NCBI GenBank assembly: GCA_907163375.1 | Contig: CAJQUW010006400.1 | Location: 36,399 to 100,398, forward strand | Source of the DNA: Prostheceraeus crozeri | Lineage: Eukaryota > Platyhelminthes > Polycladida > Euryleptidae | DNA: 64,000 nt | Direction of reading: 5' to 3' | Notes under the pieces: generated by a model | What the model saw: the letters and a program-made list of their open reading frames with translations, nothing else | The model's database searches: none | What the model was told of the DNA's origin: nothing | In this document: positions 8,765 to 17,519 of the stretch, one piece after another | Layout of the letters: each line of letters begins with the position of its first letter | Numbering within the stretch: the first letter of the stretch is position 1 | Program-made: the position numbers and the translations under genes

Positions 8765-9238
8765 ATGGCGCAAGTGAATAATAAAACGGTTGAAGTAAAA
8801 CTACGTAACATCATTGACAAAAATACCCCTAAAACTATTACAATTAACAAAAGGAAGTATTACATAAGTAAACCAATGATAGAGAATATCAAATTACAAG
8901 AAGAAAAGAATGGTGGAATTCTCCCATTAATTCCGCTAATCATAGGTGGTATAGCAGCAGCAGGAAGTGTTGCAGGTGGGACAGCTGGTATTGTCCAGGC
9001 AGTAAATAAAAATAAAGCAGAGAAGGCAGCATTAGAAGAGCAAAAACGTCATAATAGGGAGTTAGAGAAAGCTTCTAGAGGTGACGGAATAGTAGATAAT
9101 TTCATTAGCAAATTAAATTTAGTTGATGAAGGGAAACGAGTTCTTAAAAATGTCCTACACAATATTGATGATTTGATTCAAATAAAAGAAACAAAAGACG
9201 GATCTGGCATATATCTAAATCCTAGTATGGTGCGATAG
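8765..9238 (+). CDS. Hydrophobic virion core/membrane-active protein candidate
   Basis: The 157-aa protein has a basic N-terminal 45 residues. A long hydrophobic Gly/Ala segment follows (LPLIPLIIGGIAAAGSVAGG), then a charged helix and a C-terminal tail. The profile resembles small core or membrane-lytic proteins (pX-like) that accompany capsid genes in these elements. No catalytic motif is visible. The copy at 22,207-22,567 has lost about 150 bases from its 3-prime half. Confidence 0.5.
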   Translation: MAQVNNKTVEVKLRNIIDKNTPKTITINKRKYYISKPMIENIKLQEEKNGGILPLIPLIIGGIAAAGSVAGGTAGIVQAVNKNKAEKAALEEQKRHNRELEKASRGDGIVDNFISKLNLVDEGKRVLKNVLHNIDDLIQIKETKDGSGIYLNPSMVR

Positions 9239-9254
9239 GATTTAATCTTTAAAA

Positions 9255-10541
9255 ATGAATTTGAATAACTTAAGGATTTCAAATCTAGATCTAACGGATT
9301 ATCTCTTAAAAGGTGACAAGAACAAAGTTCCACACCACTTCGGTGGTGATATACAAAAAGCATTAGAAAACTTTCCTGGCTTTATTTGGAGTAAATATTC
9401 GAAGGAGAAACATTTACCTGGGCATAATTTTACTGGCCCCGGCACAAGATTAGATTTAAGATTAAACGATGATAACACACCTAGAGAAAATAGTAAACCA
9501 ATAAATAGAGTAGACGCCGCCGCTTATAAACATGATTTAGCTTATCGTAATCATGACCTAAGTTCTCGTCATGAAGCAGATAAGAAAATGATACAAGAAT
9601 TAGATAGTATTCAGAATCCTTCCTTTAGAGAAAGAATTGAAAGAATGTTTGTTAAGAAAGCTTTACAAGCAAAAATGCTTTTTGGGCAGGGGATAGATAA
9701 AACTTTAGTTCCGTCAACTTCGTTGAATAAAATGTCGAATGACCCAAGCCGCTATGCGTCCGAAATTCACAAGGAATACAGAAAGCCGAAATATCTATTG
9801 AAGGTAAAAGTATTTAATAAAGATGATATTTGGAGTGCAGATCTAATTAATATGCCTAATGAAAGAGGGTTTAAGTACGCATTGACCGTTATAGATTTAT
9901 ATACACGATATGCTTGGGTAAAGCCTTTAAAAAACAAAAGTGGTCTGTCAGTTAAATATGCGTTTGAAGAAATCTTTAAAGAAAGTTTTAGAAAGCCAAG
10001 GAAATTGTTTGTTGATAAAGGGTCCGAGTTTTACAACCGAAATGTAAAGCCACTATTTGAAACTGTTTATTCCACAGAAAATGCAGGAAAGGCTGTAGTA
10101 ATAGAGCGCTTTAATAGAACGCTAAAAAGTAAGATCTTTAAGAAATTTACTGAGCAAGGAAATCAGAAATGGTTGAAGATATTACCAGGAGTTGTAGAAG
10201 AGTATAACAATAAGATTCATTCAGGTATTGAAGAAACTCCAAAGAATGCTTCTGACGACCCTGATTTAATACGAAAGAAAATATTCGAAAATAATTATTC
10301 GAATGAGAGTAATCCGAATTTACAGAAACGTAAACCGAAATTTAAAATTGGGGATCGGGTACGAATATTTAAATACAAGAATAAATTTGAAAAGGGCTTC
10401 GTCGGATACTGGACGAAAGAGATATTTGAAATTTGTAAAATAAATCAAACTCATCCGATTACTTATGAAATTAAAGATTTAGATAATGAGGATATCAAAG
10501 GTAGATTCTATGAAAACGAATTACAGAAAACCGAGCTTTAA
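9255..10541 (+). CDS. Phospholipase A2-integrase fusion
   Basis: The single 428-aa ORF joins two enzymes. Residues about 40-145 resemble the parvoviral VP1-type phospholipase A2: a calcium-loop-like TGPGTRL at 60-66 and the catalytic HDLAY at 93-97. The domain ends with a basic KKALQAKMLFGQG stretch. Residues about 188-330 are a retroviral-type integrase core with D196, D254 and E284. The 29-residue gap between the last two is shorter than the usual 35. Residues about 360-428 form a chromo/SH3-like tail (KFKIGDRVRIFKYK). The phospholipase would act in endosomal escape and the integrase in chromosomal insertion. The decayed copy at 19.5-22.2 kb keeps the same fusion, so it is not an assembly artefact. 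Confidence 0.9.
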   Translation: MNLNNLRISNLDLTDYLLKGDKNKVPHHFGGDIQKALENFPGFIWSKYSKEKHLPGHNFTGPGTRLDLRLNDDNTPRENSKPINRVDAAAYKHDLAYRNHDLSSRHEADKKMIQELDSIQNPSFRERIERMFVKKALQAKMLFGQGIDKTLVPSTSLNKMSNDPSRYASEIHKEYRKPKYLLKVKVFNKDDIWSADLINMPNERGFKYALTVIDLYTRYAWVKPLKNKSGLSVKYAFEEIFKESFRKPRKLFVDKGSEFYNRNVKPLFETVYSTENAGKAVVIERFNRTLKSKIFKKFTEQGNQKWLKILPGVVEEYNNKIHSGIEETPKNASDDPDLIRKKIFENNYSNESNPNLQKRKPKFKIGDRVRIFKYKNKFEKGFVGYWTKEIFEICKINQTHPITYEIKDLDNEDIKGRFYENELQKTEL

Positions 10542-10960
10542 CCTTTATCGTTTAACTCTAACATTATATCTAGAAATGGTACTCCTTTTTGTAATTTGTA
10601 CAAAACGTATAAACATAATTGACCACAATAGGTAGTTCCTGGTTTTTGAATTTGAAATGTATTATAAATACCATTTCCAAGTATTTCTCTTACTTCATTC
10701 GTAGGTGGAAGTCCGTATGAGTCAAAATAATAGTTCTGCTGATGATTTTTAACGCCTGCTGACCAATGTACGCCGTTTTGGTCTGAAGTGTGAAGATTCG
10801 TTATGAAATTTACAGTTGGCTTATTTTTGATCAATTGTAATTCGTCTCTCATTAAAACATGAAAGTTCTTTATTCCTAATTGATTAGCAATTTTCTTTAG
10901 GTCGAAATTTGTCGTAGTTTGCGTTCCATATAATTTAAAAAACTCGATCAGGTTAGTCAT
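10538..10960 (-). CDS. Adenain-like (Ulp1-fold) maturation cysteine protease
   Basis: From the preferred start at 10,960 the protein has 140 residues with the His-Asp-Cys order of adenovirus protease: H65 in GVHWSAG, D80 in YYFDSYG, C112 in TTYCGQLC. The frame stays open upstream to an ATG at 11,008, but the homologue at 17,182 supports a start near TxxxxFxKLYG. It is shorter than adenain. It probably processes capsid precursors. Its stop codon overlaps that of the convergent integrase by a few bases. Confidence 0.88.
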   Translation of the reverse strand: MTNLIEFFKLYGTQTTTNFDLKKIANQLGIKNFHVLMRDELQLIKNKPTVNFITNLHTSDQNGVHWSAGVKNHQQNYYFDSYGLPPTNEVREILGNGIYNTFQIQKPGTTYCGQLCLYVLYKLQKGVPFLDIMLELNDKG

Positions 10961-11284
10961 TTTACATGAGATAAATTCTATTTCAGAAATGACACAAAAG
11001 AATTGCACAATCTGTATGACTCAGGGCTTTTGTTACCTCTAGCGGGTGGACTTTGCTGTGGGCTAGGCTTGCGATAATTAAGTTGCTATTGTCACGTTGG
11101 CGACCATTTCATTGTTCTCTCAACGCAACCTGATTGCGCATTATGCATGACACCATTGTCTGCCACAAGCAGTAGCGGTTGCCATTAGGAACTGATGCTG
11201 CCACGTATTATCAATTTTCATTCTCTCTGTGAGTGTTCTACGTGACTGTGTCTTTCACGATTCATCTGCAAAAGTGTAATATTA

Positions 11285-11825
11285 TGTCTCGACTTACTGA
11301 ATTCAACAATTTGAGGATGGATATTTTAATGAAGAAGTTTTCCAAGAGTACAGAAGGAGGAATATTAAGACAAAAGAAGAGGAAGATTATTTATACAAAG
11401 AATGGAGAATTATAGAAACTTTTGAAGCATCTTTAACTGCATCTTGTGATCTGCCGACGCTACGTGGTTTCTTACAAAGAATTGAAAACTACGAAAATCA
11501 TCATGAGAACAGTAGTTTGAAACTAGCTATCTTGAAGGGGCGTGCATTCAAAATTCTACGTGCGGGAAATACATTTAGTGACTATTTCCAATATTCCCGG
11601 AGTTATGTCGCGTTTTTAAGAAGACTTTATAACTTTTATTTACAATATCCGTTCATCGCCGATTCTCATGAATCCGCAACATTCTTTAAAATCAATTTTC
11701 GAATAATTTCATCGCACATCAAAAATGGACGACGCCGAAAAACATTTGAAGAAATAATGCAAACCCCAAGAATGGAAACCCCAAGAATGGAAGTCCCAAG
11801 AATGGAAAGCCCAATGGAGTTCTGA
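11285..11825 (+). pseudogene. Unknown ORF at the protease-side end, apparently frameshifted
   Basis: An ATG at 11,285 opens a short frame. From about 11,304 a neighbouring frame stays open to 11,825 and encodes a Tyr/Phe/Arg-rich helical protein. It ends in a three-fold PRME(T/V/S) repeat. One frameshift near 11,310, or a splice junction, would join them. I recognise no family. A loosely similar, more decayed frame (shared pattern around HH-x2-SLL/KL-x7-K-IL) may exist at 16,190-16,620 in the second element. Confidence 0.4.
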
Positions 11826-11849
11826 TAGTCTCAAATGTAACATTCTCAC

Positions 11850-12140
11850 CATGTCTCCTTTCGAGGAGACATTTCTTGACATTTTGTAAGTGCGTCAATT
11901 CATACGCACTACTTATATCACTATATAGTAATATAAATGTCTCCTTGACAGGAGACTTTTCAAATTTAATTACAGAGTAAAATGTCTCCTCGAAAGGAGA
12001 CATTTCTTGACATTTTGTAAGTGTGTCAATTCATACACTACTTATATCATTATATAGTAATGTAAATGTCTCCTTGACAGGAGACTTTTCAAATTTAATT
12101 ACAGAGTAAAATGTCTCCTTTCGAGGAGACATTTCTTGAC
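11850..12140. repeat. Tandem ~130-bp repeats with GTCTCC/GGAGAC hairpins
   Basis: About two and a third direct copies of a unit of roughly 130 bases. Each copy carries hairpins GTCTCCTTTCGAGGAGAC (or a variant) and GTCTCCTTGACAGGAGAC, separated by AT-rich sequence. The repeat lies at the protease-side end of element A1. It may be iteron-like or part of a decayed terminus. Confidence 0.75.
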
Positions 12141-12321
12141 ATTTTGTAAATTACTGTTGAAAATGTGCAAATATTGTATATGTAATTTCGCGTCAATTTT
12201 GTTGAATAAGAAACAATTTTGTGCAAAAATGGTTGATTTTACATAACGGTTATAAAGGGGCTGATAGTGTAGCTGACGGGTTTTCGCCTTTCATCACTTT
12301 TGGGTTTTCAGCGGAATTGTG

Positions 12322-12555
12322 TTACATCACATTCTTAGCTATGGTCCATCTCTTTCTTAATTTATTATAATGTTCTAGTTTAAGTAATAATTGGGCTTCC
12401 TTATCTTTCATGTACCTGACTCTATCTTTGTGTTTTGCTATATCCATTTCATTGGGAACCGAAGGTTTTATGTCATATGATAATGAAGGATATAAGGGGG
12501 CTGATGGTTCTTTTGTTTTTTCATCTTCCATTTTTAAATGAATATTTTTGTTCAT
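12322..12555 (-). pseudogene. 5-prime relic of the B-lineage membrane coiled-coil gene
   Basis: The 77 residues (with HKDRVRYMKDKEAQLLLKLE) match the N-terminal part of the gene at 35,495-36,156. Similarity stops at about 12,320, just before the membrane segments. The start keeps an A-rich leader context. Its 5-prime end points away from A1, the same outward orientation the gene has beside the terminal repeat of the second element. That fits a remnant of a B-type terminus attached to the protease side of A1. Confidence 0.7.
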
Positions 12556-12587
12556 GGGTCATAAACATTGTATTTTTCCCATTTCGC

Positions 12588-12725
12588 ATCTATTTTAGCT
12601 GTTTTTTTATAAATTTCAGGAGGACCCTATTTTTTTGTATTTTTTTCATTTTTTGTATCTATTTTGTCTGTTTTTTTATAAATTTCAGGAGGACCCTATT
12701 TTTTTGTATTTTTTCATTTTTTGTA
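12588..12725. repeat. Two tandem ~69-bp T-rich repeats
   Basis: Two nearly identical copies contain ATAAATTTCAGGAGGACCCT and long T runs. No coding potential was seen. They could be part of a decayed element end. Confidence 0.7.
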
Positions 12726-12784
12726 ACTACCTAGGTGTGGGATTCGGTGCTGAGCGAAGCGATGCGCCGAATCCTATACCCTAT

Positions 12785-13340
12785 ACTACTTAGGAAACCA
12801 GACCAAAGCATGTTGATCAGTTTGAACTGTGACTGTTTGATAGAGAAATGATTGCCTGGAAATCTGTTCTGGAAACAATTATCTTTCATAACTTCACTTT
12901 TCTGATTTTTTAGGAACTGAACTCTATTATCTAAATGGAATGACAGATGAACCATTAGAACCAAGAAGAGGATCGGCGGCTGTAAAATTAAGAAATTTAA
13001 AAGCAAATGCTTTAGTAAAGAATATTCCTGTCTTCCGTATCTGTCATTATCAGGCTGGGATATGTTGCCTGTGTAGCGCTAATGTTTCATAATTATTTCA
13101 CAATTCACCGTACACTCTGATTGTTGTTGAATTTCAGACTTGACTGATGAAGAAAGTAATGGAGTTTAAGAACTTATGGTCAAGAAAAGTCAGAGATCCA
13201 AACCCAGACTGATACATTGGAAATGCAGAGAAGAAGTTTTATCTTCATTGAATACTAATTTATCTTATCTATCCTAATTTTCAGTAGTCCATGTCTATAA
13301 GGTTGCAGTGTTTTCACTTCATCTCTTCATTGTTACCCCA
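12785..13340 (-). repeat. Inverted copy of the lectin first-exon repeat
   Basis: The reverse complement matches 53,235-53,790 over about 560 bases, and 57,060-57,480 over part of it. It includes the segment that encodes the MLWSGFL signal-peptide start in the copy near 53.8 kb. Here coding ends soon after that point, so no gene product is expected. A dispersed repeat, or duplicated host gene starts, explains it. Confidence 0.8.
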
Positions 13341-13479
13341 CAGTAGTAACCCCGTGCCAAAAACAAGGACAAAATGTGAAATGATGAGTCATCATGCTAA
13401 CTCAGCCCCCCCTCTGGAAGGAAGGTGAGGGAGTTCGTCCAGGATGTGTTGGGAGGAATGGGTCCGAGAGGAGGAAACT

Positions 13480-14480
13480 GTTCCCTACCCCCCCCTCCCC
13501 TCTGGAAGGAAGGAAGGAGTTTTCCGGTGAGGGATGGGAAGGAAGGTGATAGGAATTTGGGAGGGATAGAGTGAGAAAAGGTGGGCTTTTGGGATGAGAA
13601 AAGTTGGAAATCGTCATGAAGGAGGTCTCGGATGTGAAATTGGAGTTTAGATTTGGAATCTGCGTGAAATGTTGGGTGGGGAAGGAAGGCGGGAGGAGTT
13701 TTCCTGAGAGGCAAGGGGTGGAATCTCTGAAAACGTCAGAGTTGGAAAAGTTGGGTGTTGGATGTTTTGGGATGAGAAAAGTCGTTTTTCGGCGTGAAGG
13801 AGTGCTCGGATGGGAAAACGGAGGCCAGATTCGGAATATACGTGAAATTTGGGGTTAGGAAGGATGTTTCCAGCGACATCGGAGAGAAAAAAATTTCGAG
13901 GACGTCCCCCCCCCCTCCTGTCAGACTTCCAACTTTGGTGTGAGAGATCGTAAAAAGTCGTGCAATAGCTCATTTGAAAGATAAAAGTGAGAACAATGCA
14001 GTGGAAAGCTCAGTTTGGTCTAATTTTTCTGGGTTGAGGGAGGAAAATGGTAGGAAAACGTCAGAGTTGGAAAAGTCGGGTGTTGGATGTTTTGGGATGA
14101 GAAAAGTCGTTTTTCGGCATAAAGGAGGCCTCAGATGGGAAAACGGAGTGCAAATTCGGACGTTTTGGTCAATGTTGGGTCTAGGAACTTCTTTCCAGCT
14201 CAATCGGAGAGAAAAAGTTCTGACCCCCCCCCTCGGCAGCGATCTTCCAACTTTGGTGGTAGGGATCGTAGAAAGTCGTGTGATAGCTCATTTGAAAGCT
14301 AAAAGTGAGAAAAATTCAGTGAAAAACACGGCTTGTTCCTATCTGCCTTCGCATAGATGTGAGACGTCATTGAAAATTTGGGACATTGGCGAAAAAACGA
14401 CAGAGTTCGAATTTTTACGAAAATCGCTCTAGCGGGTGACCCCAGCCTCGGACGGGAAAACAGAGACGAGATTTGGAATC
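13480..14480. repeat. ~320-bp G-rich tandem satellite
   Basis: Units of about 320 bases recur; for example CTTCCAACTTTGGTG occurs at about 13,926 and 14,245, and GTCAGAGTTGGAAAAG at about 13,734 and 14,059. Each unit ends in a run of seven to nine C. Several open frames here are by-products of the repeat and carry no family signature. The last partial unit runs up to the ORF at 14,542. Confidence 0.75.
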
Positions 14481-14541
14481 AGCGTGCCATTCTGCACCTG
14501 AATGTCATTCATGCTATGTCTCCAAGGTGATAGGAAGAAAG

Positions 14542-14964
14542 ATGACAGAAGCAGTAGAGTTTACGAATGAATTTTGTTCACTACGTTTTCATCGACAAAG
14601 TCTTCGTGGTGTGATTAGGGACTACATTATCTCCTTTTATCATGAAAAGGCAGACTTAGAATTTGCTATCACTAAAGGTTACTTCGTTTTCCAACTGCTC
14701 ATGGACAGTTTGATGAATAAAGATGTGAAAGGACGATTAGTTGCAGAGATTGAATTTGAGAAAATGACTGATGAACATGCAGGTGAACGTGTAGTGTTTC
14801 ATTTTGCATCCTATTCTGCAGAGACGATAAATGATCCCAAAGATTTCTATCAGCGACAAATGGCGAAAATTGCATCTCGACAAGATTCATTTCATGAGCA
14901 TGGATCCAACTTGCTCTTATGTCGCATAAAACACATTCATATTCAACTCAATGTGCTAAACTAA
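14542..14964 (+). CDS. Virus-like cluster ORF X, left paralogue
   Basis: From the preferred ATG the product is about 140 residues. The same frame is open back to 14,473, but that part overlaps satellite-like sequence. It aligns over its length with the ORF at 39,736-40,182: LLMDSL-x4-VKGRLVAEIE against LMESL-x4-VKDRLVAYIE, then FASYS, FYxRxMxKI and an IQL ending. No known family is recognised. The stop codon lies within the 8-bp direct repeat that borders the second Polinton, so that element inserted exactly at the gene end and may have changed its 3-prime region. Confidence 0.6.
   Translation: MTEAVEFTNEFCSLRFHRQSLRGVIRDYIISFYHEKADLEFAITKGYFVFQLLMDSLMNKDVKGRLVAEIEFEKMTDEHAGERVVFHFASYSAETINDPKDFYQRQMAKIASRQDSFHEHGSNLLLCRIKHIHIQLNVLN
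14956..14963. repeat. Direct repeat CTAAACTA, left copy (candidate target duplication)
   Basis: CTAAACTA occurs here and again at 36,678-36,685, immediately outside the inverted terminal repeats. This is the pattern of a target-site duplication. Eight bases is longer than the 5-6 bp usual for Polintons, and the outermost terminal bases do not match perfectly, so the exact boundary is uncertain by a few bases. Confidence 0.55.
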
Positions 14965-15640
14965 ATAATGTATATATGACCGTTCCGGGACACCTCCGGA
15001 CTACTAAAAAAATAATATATACCATATATCAAAAAAATATCAAAAATATCAAAAAATATTAAAATATTTATCAAAAATATCAAAAAATATCAAAAAAATA
15101 TCAAAAAAAATATTACAGAAAAATAAAGTAAGATACCCCAAAAATGCAAAAAAATGAATATATGACCGATTCAGAAAAACAAAAAAAATAAGATACCTCC
15201 AGAATGAGTATAGGAAATATTTCGTACACTGAGTTTATAAATAACACACCTAATTTACTTAATAAATACTTCACTTAATGAAAAAATTCACTTGATACAC
15301 TTAATAAATAACAAACTTTATAAATAATACACTTAGTTTTATAAATAAAAATAATTTTAAGGATAAAATCAGAAAAAACAGTTTTAAGGTCGTTGGGATT
15401 TTTTCATACACTGAGAAATGAGTATAGGAAATATTTCATACACTGAAAAAGAGTTTTATAAATAAAAATAATTTTAAGGATAAAATCAGAAAAAACAGTT
15501 TTATACTGAAAAGATGTTTATTCTAAAAAATCTAAAACTTTAAGTTGTCTCAAAATATCACGTGGCCGAAGGTCTAAGAATTTCACGTAGTCGAAAATTT
15601 CACGTGGTCGAAAATTAAAGTTGTCTGATAAACTCTAAGG
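14964..15640. repeat. Left inverted terminal repeat
   Basis: The sequence TATATATGACCGTTCC, GACACCTCCGGACTA, runs of ATATCAAAAA, then GGAAATATTT, ATTTTAAGGATAAAA and repeated CACGTGGTCGAAAATT matches the reverse complement of 36,185-36,677 along its length. The left copy holds an extra internal duplication of about 150 bases (two copies of the ATTTTAAGGATAAAATCAG block). Confidence 0.88.
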
Positions 15641-16180
15641 TTGGTGCGTCCTGCGATTAATTTTATTTTTTTGACTTCTCTGAGAATTGTTCATTCTCCG
15701 AAGAGAGGGACGACACTTTTGCTGAACTGAAATCAGGTCAGTTTTCATCAATCTAAGGAATTACACCTATGAAGACAGCAATGTGTAAGAATAGATGATT
15801 GTCACTGATTATTGACGTTTCATTTCTATCACATGTGATCTCGACAGAAATTGAAATATTGTTTTCTTACTCATGCATTTCTAATGCCTTGAAGTTTAGA
15901 ATAGAATTCTTGGAAATCGTGTTCCTGGGATTCCCTGTAATTGAGACAGTAAACCAATCACACACTAAAGGATTGCAACATAAACACTTGAGTATTTAGA
16001 AGAATTGTAGGGAACAGCTGCTCCCGCATTCCTGAAACATTGCATTTCAGAACAAGCAGCTGTTACTCGCACAGATTAATATGACGTGGAATATATTGCA
16101 GTATGTAGAAAGTAAGACTTCATTTTACAATATTATTAATCATGACTAGTGACTGTTTTCTTTCTTTATTACAAAGTGCC
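15641..16180. other. Non-coding stretch inside the left terminus
   Basis: No ORF with a recognisable family or conserved counterpart was found. The open frame at 15,799-15,999 has no support. Confidence 0.4.
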
Positions 16181-16189
16181 AAAACGTAC

Positions 16190-16620
16190 TGCCGCGGAAG
16201 CTTTTTCGTTTTACATGCCGATTTTACTAAACTTAATTAAAGAAGAGCACAAGGAAACTTCGAAAAAATATTTTGAAGAGTAGAAGTTGGAAATTCAATC
16301 GAGAAAGAAGAACAAAATTGTGGACTCTCAAAAAGAAGTGGAGGATATTGCAGTAAAAATATAATAGTATCTCACCACTACTACAATTCCTCAGTTCAAT
16401 GTTACAAAAGAACAGTTCATTACCATCGAGGATAGTGCTATTATGATTTCAAAACTGATTGCAAGTGATAAAGTACACCATGGGTCGTTGCTGAGAAGTG
16501 CTGCCTATCAAGGTTATGGGCTTAAAAGAATTCTGGAATTGAGTGACAATAAAAAAAGAGATTTGTGGGAAACTTGGAACTATTTAGAATTTCCTACAAC
16601 GTAAGTTATTGTTATTTCTT
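16190..16620 (+). pseudogene. Decayed ORF at the protease-side end of the composite element
   Basis: Frames interrupted by stops encode a Lys/Glu-rich stretch beginning VPKRTAAEAFSFYMP, then a segment with HHGSLLRSAAYQGYGLKRIL. The position corresponds to the unknown ORF at 11,285-11,825 of A1, with a faint shared pattern. The start resembles an HMG-box opening only superficially. Confidence 0.3.
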
Positions 16621-16852
16621 GATGAACTTATCGGATATAATTCTACCACACGTATTATTTTTAAATTCATCAATGCCCATTAGTTTTGTTAAAAAACATA
16701 TTAGTAATCAAAATTTATATAGAAAAATTAAATCAACCGACAACTATAGAAGAAATGAGGTTTGGTTCCCAAGATGAACATTAACTGTGTTGTTTCACTT
16801 TTCAAGATATATACAATGTACATACATTATTTATGAACACATTTTTATAAGT

Positions 16853-17057
16853 AGTATCGCATTTTAGAATATTTTGAAATGTAATTAAGTTTTCTTTTCT
16901 TCTCGAGACTACTGCCAGTAGACTCGAATTGCATAGATCCATATTTCAGTATGTAAACATGATACATGAAACTTAGTAATATCGCATTTTAGAATATTTT
17001 GAAATGTTATTAAATTTTCTTTTGTTCTCGAGTCTACTCCCAGTAGACTCAAATTGT
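16853..17057. repeat. Two ~122-bp direct repeats with GAGTCTACT hairpins
   Basis: Two copies contain ATCGCATTTTAGAATATTTTGAAATGT, T-rich sequence and a perfect hairpin (GAGTCTACT-CCC-AGTAGACTC in the second copy). Their place near the protease gene parallels the hairpin repeats at 11,850-12,140, although the sequences differ. Confidence 0.7.
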
Positions 17058-17519
17058 ACAATTGTGTGATAAGATTGATTGTTGTATTATTATATTTGAT
17101 GCAAAATACACTGCCGCTGTTTTTATTTTTCTGTACAAGAAGTAGACATTATTGCAGTTATTAGAATTTATTTGATTTGAAATGAATGGTGAAAATCTGA
17201 CTGAGATATCTCCCAGAACTTTTGGTTTGACCGAGTTCTTAAAATTATATGGGAAGCGAACAACTACGAATTTTGATCTAAAGAAAATTGCTAATCAATT
17301 GGGAATAAAGAATTTTCACATATTGATGAGAGACGAATTACGTTTGCTAAAAAATAAGCCATCTATAAATTTCGTAACAAATCTTCACACATCAGATCAA
17401 AAAGGAGTAAATTGGTCTGCGGGAGAGAAATAAAAACGGTTCTAATTATTATTTCGACTCATATGGATTGCCTCCAACAAATGAAGTCAAGGAATTACTT
17501 GGAAATTGAACATACAATA

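Larger units (their letters stand above)
1..12300. mobile_element. Maverick/Polinton (adintovirus-like) copy A1
   Basis: The block holds the hallmark set of these elements: protein-primed family B polymerase, A32/FtsK-like ATPase, capsid candidate, retroviral-type integrase and adenain-like protease. All large ORFs are uninterrupted, so this copy is much less decayed than the second copy at 15-36 kb. Polymerase-side genes read left. Fibre, capsid and integrase genes read right. The polymerase-side terminus lies outside the window. The protease-side end was not located. No inverted terminal repeat was identified for this copy, so the right limit given is only where recognisable element content stops. 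Confidence 0.85.

Noticed and set aside
13397-14432. Several overlapping ORFs of 70-150 codons on both strands
   Set aside because: They lie on the ~320-bp G-rich satellite, share no family motif and are open in several frames because of the repeat composition.
16190-16260. HMG-box start (VPKRTAAEAFSFYM)
   Set aside because: Only the first dozen residues resemble an HMG box. The conserved Trp and Lys positions that should follow are not there.
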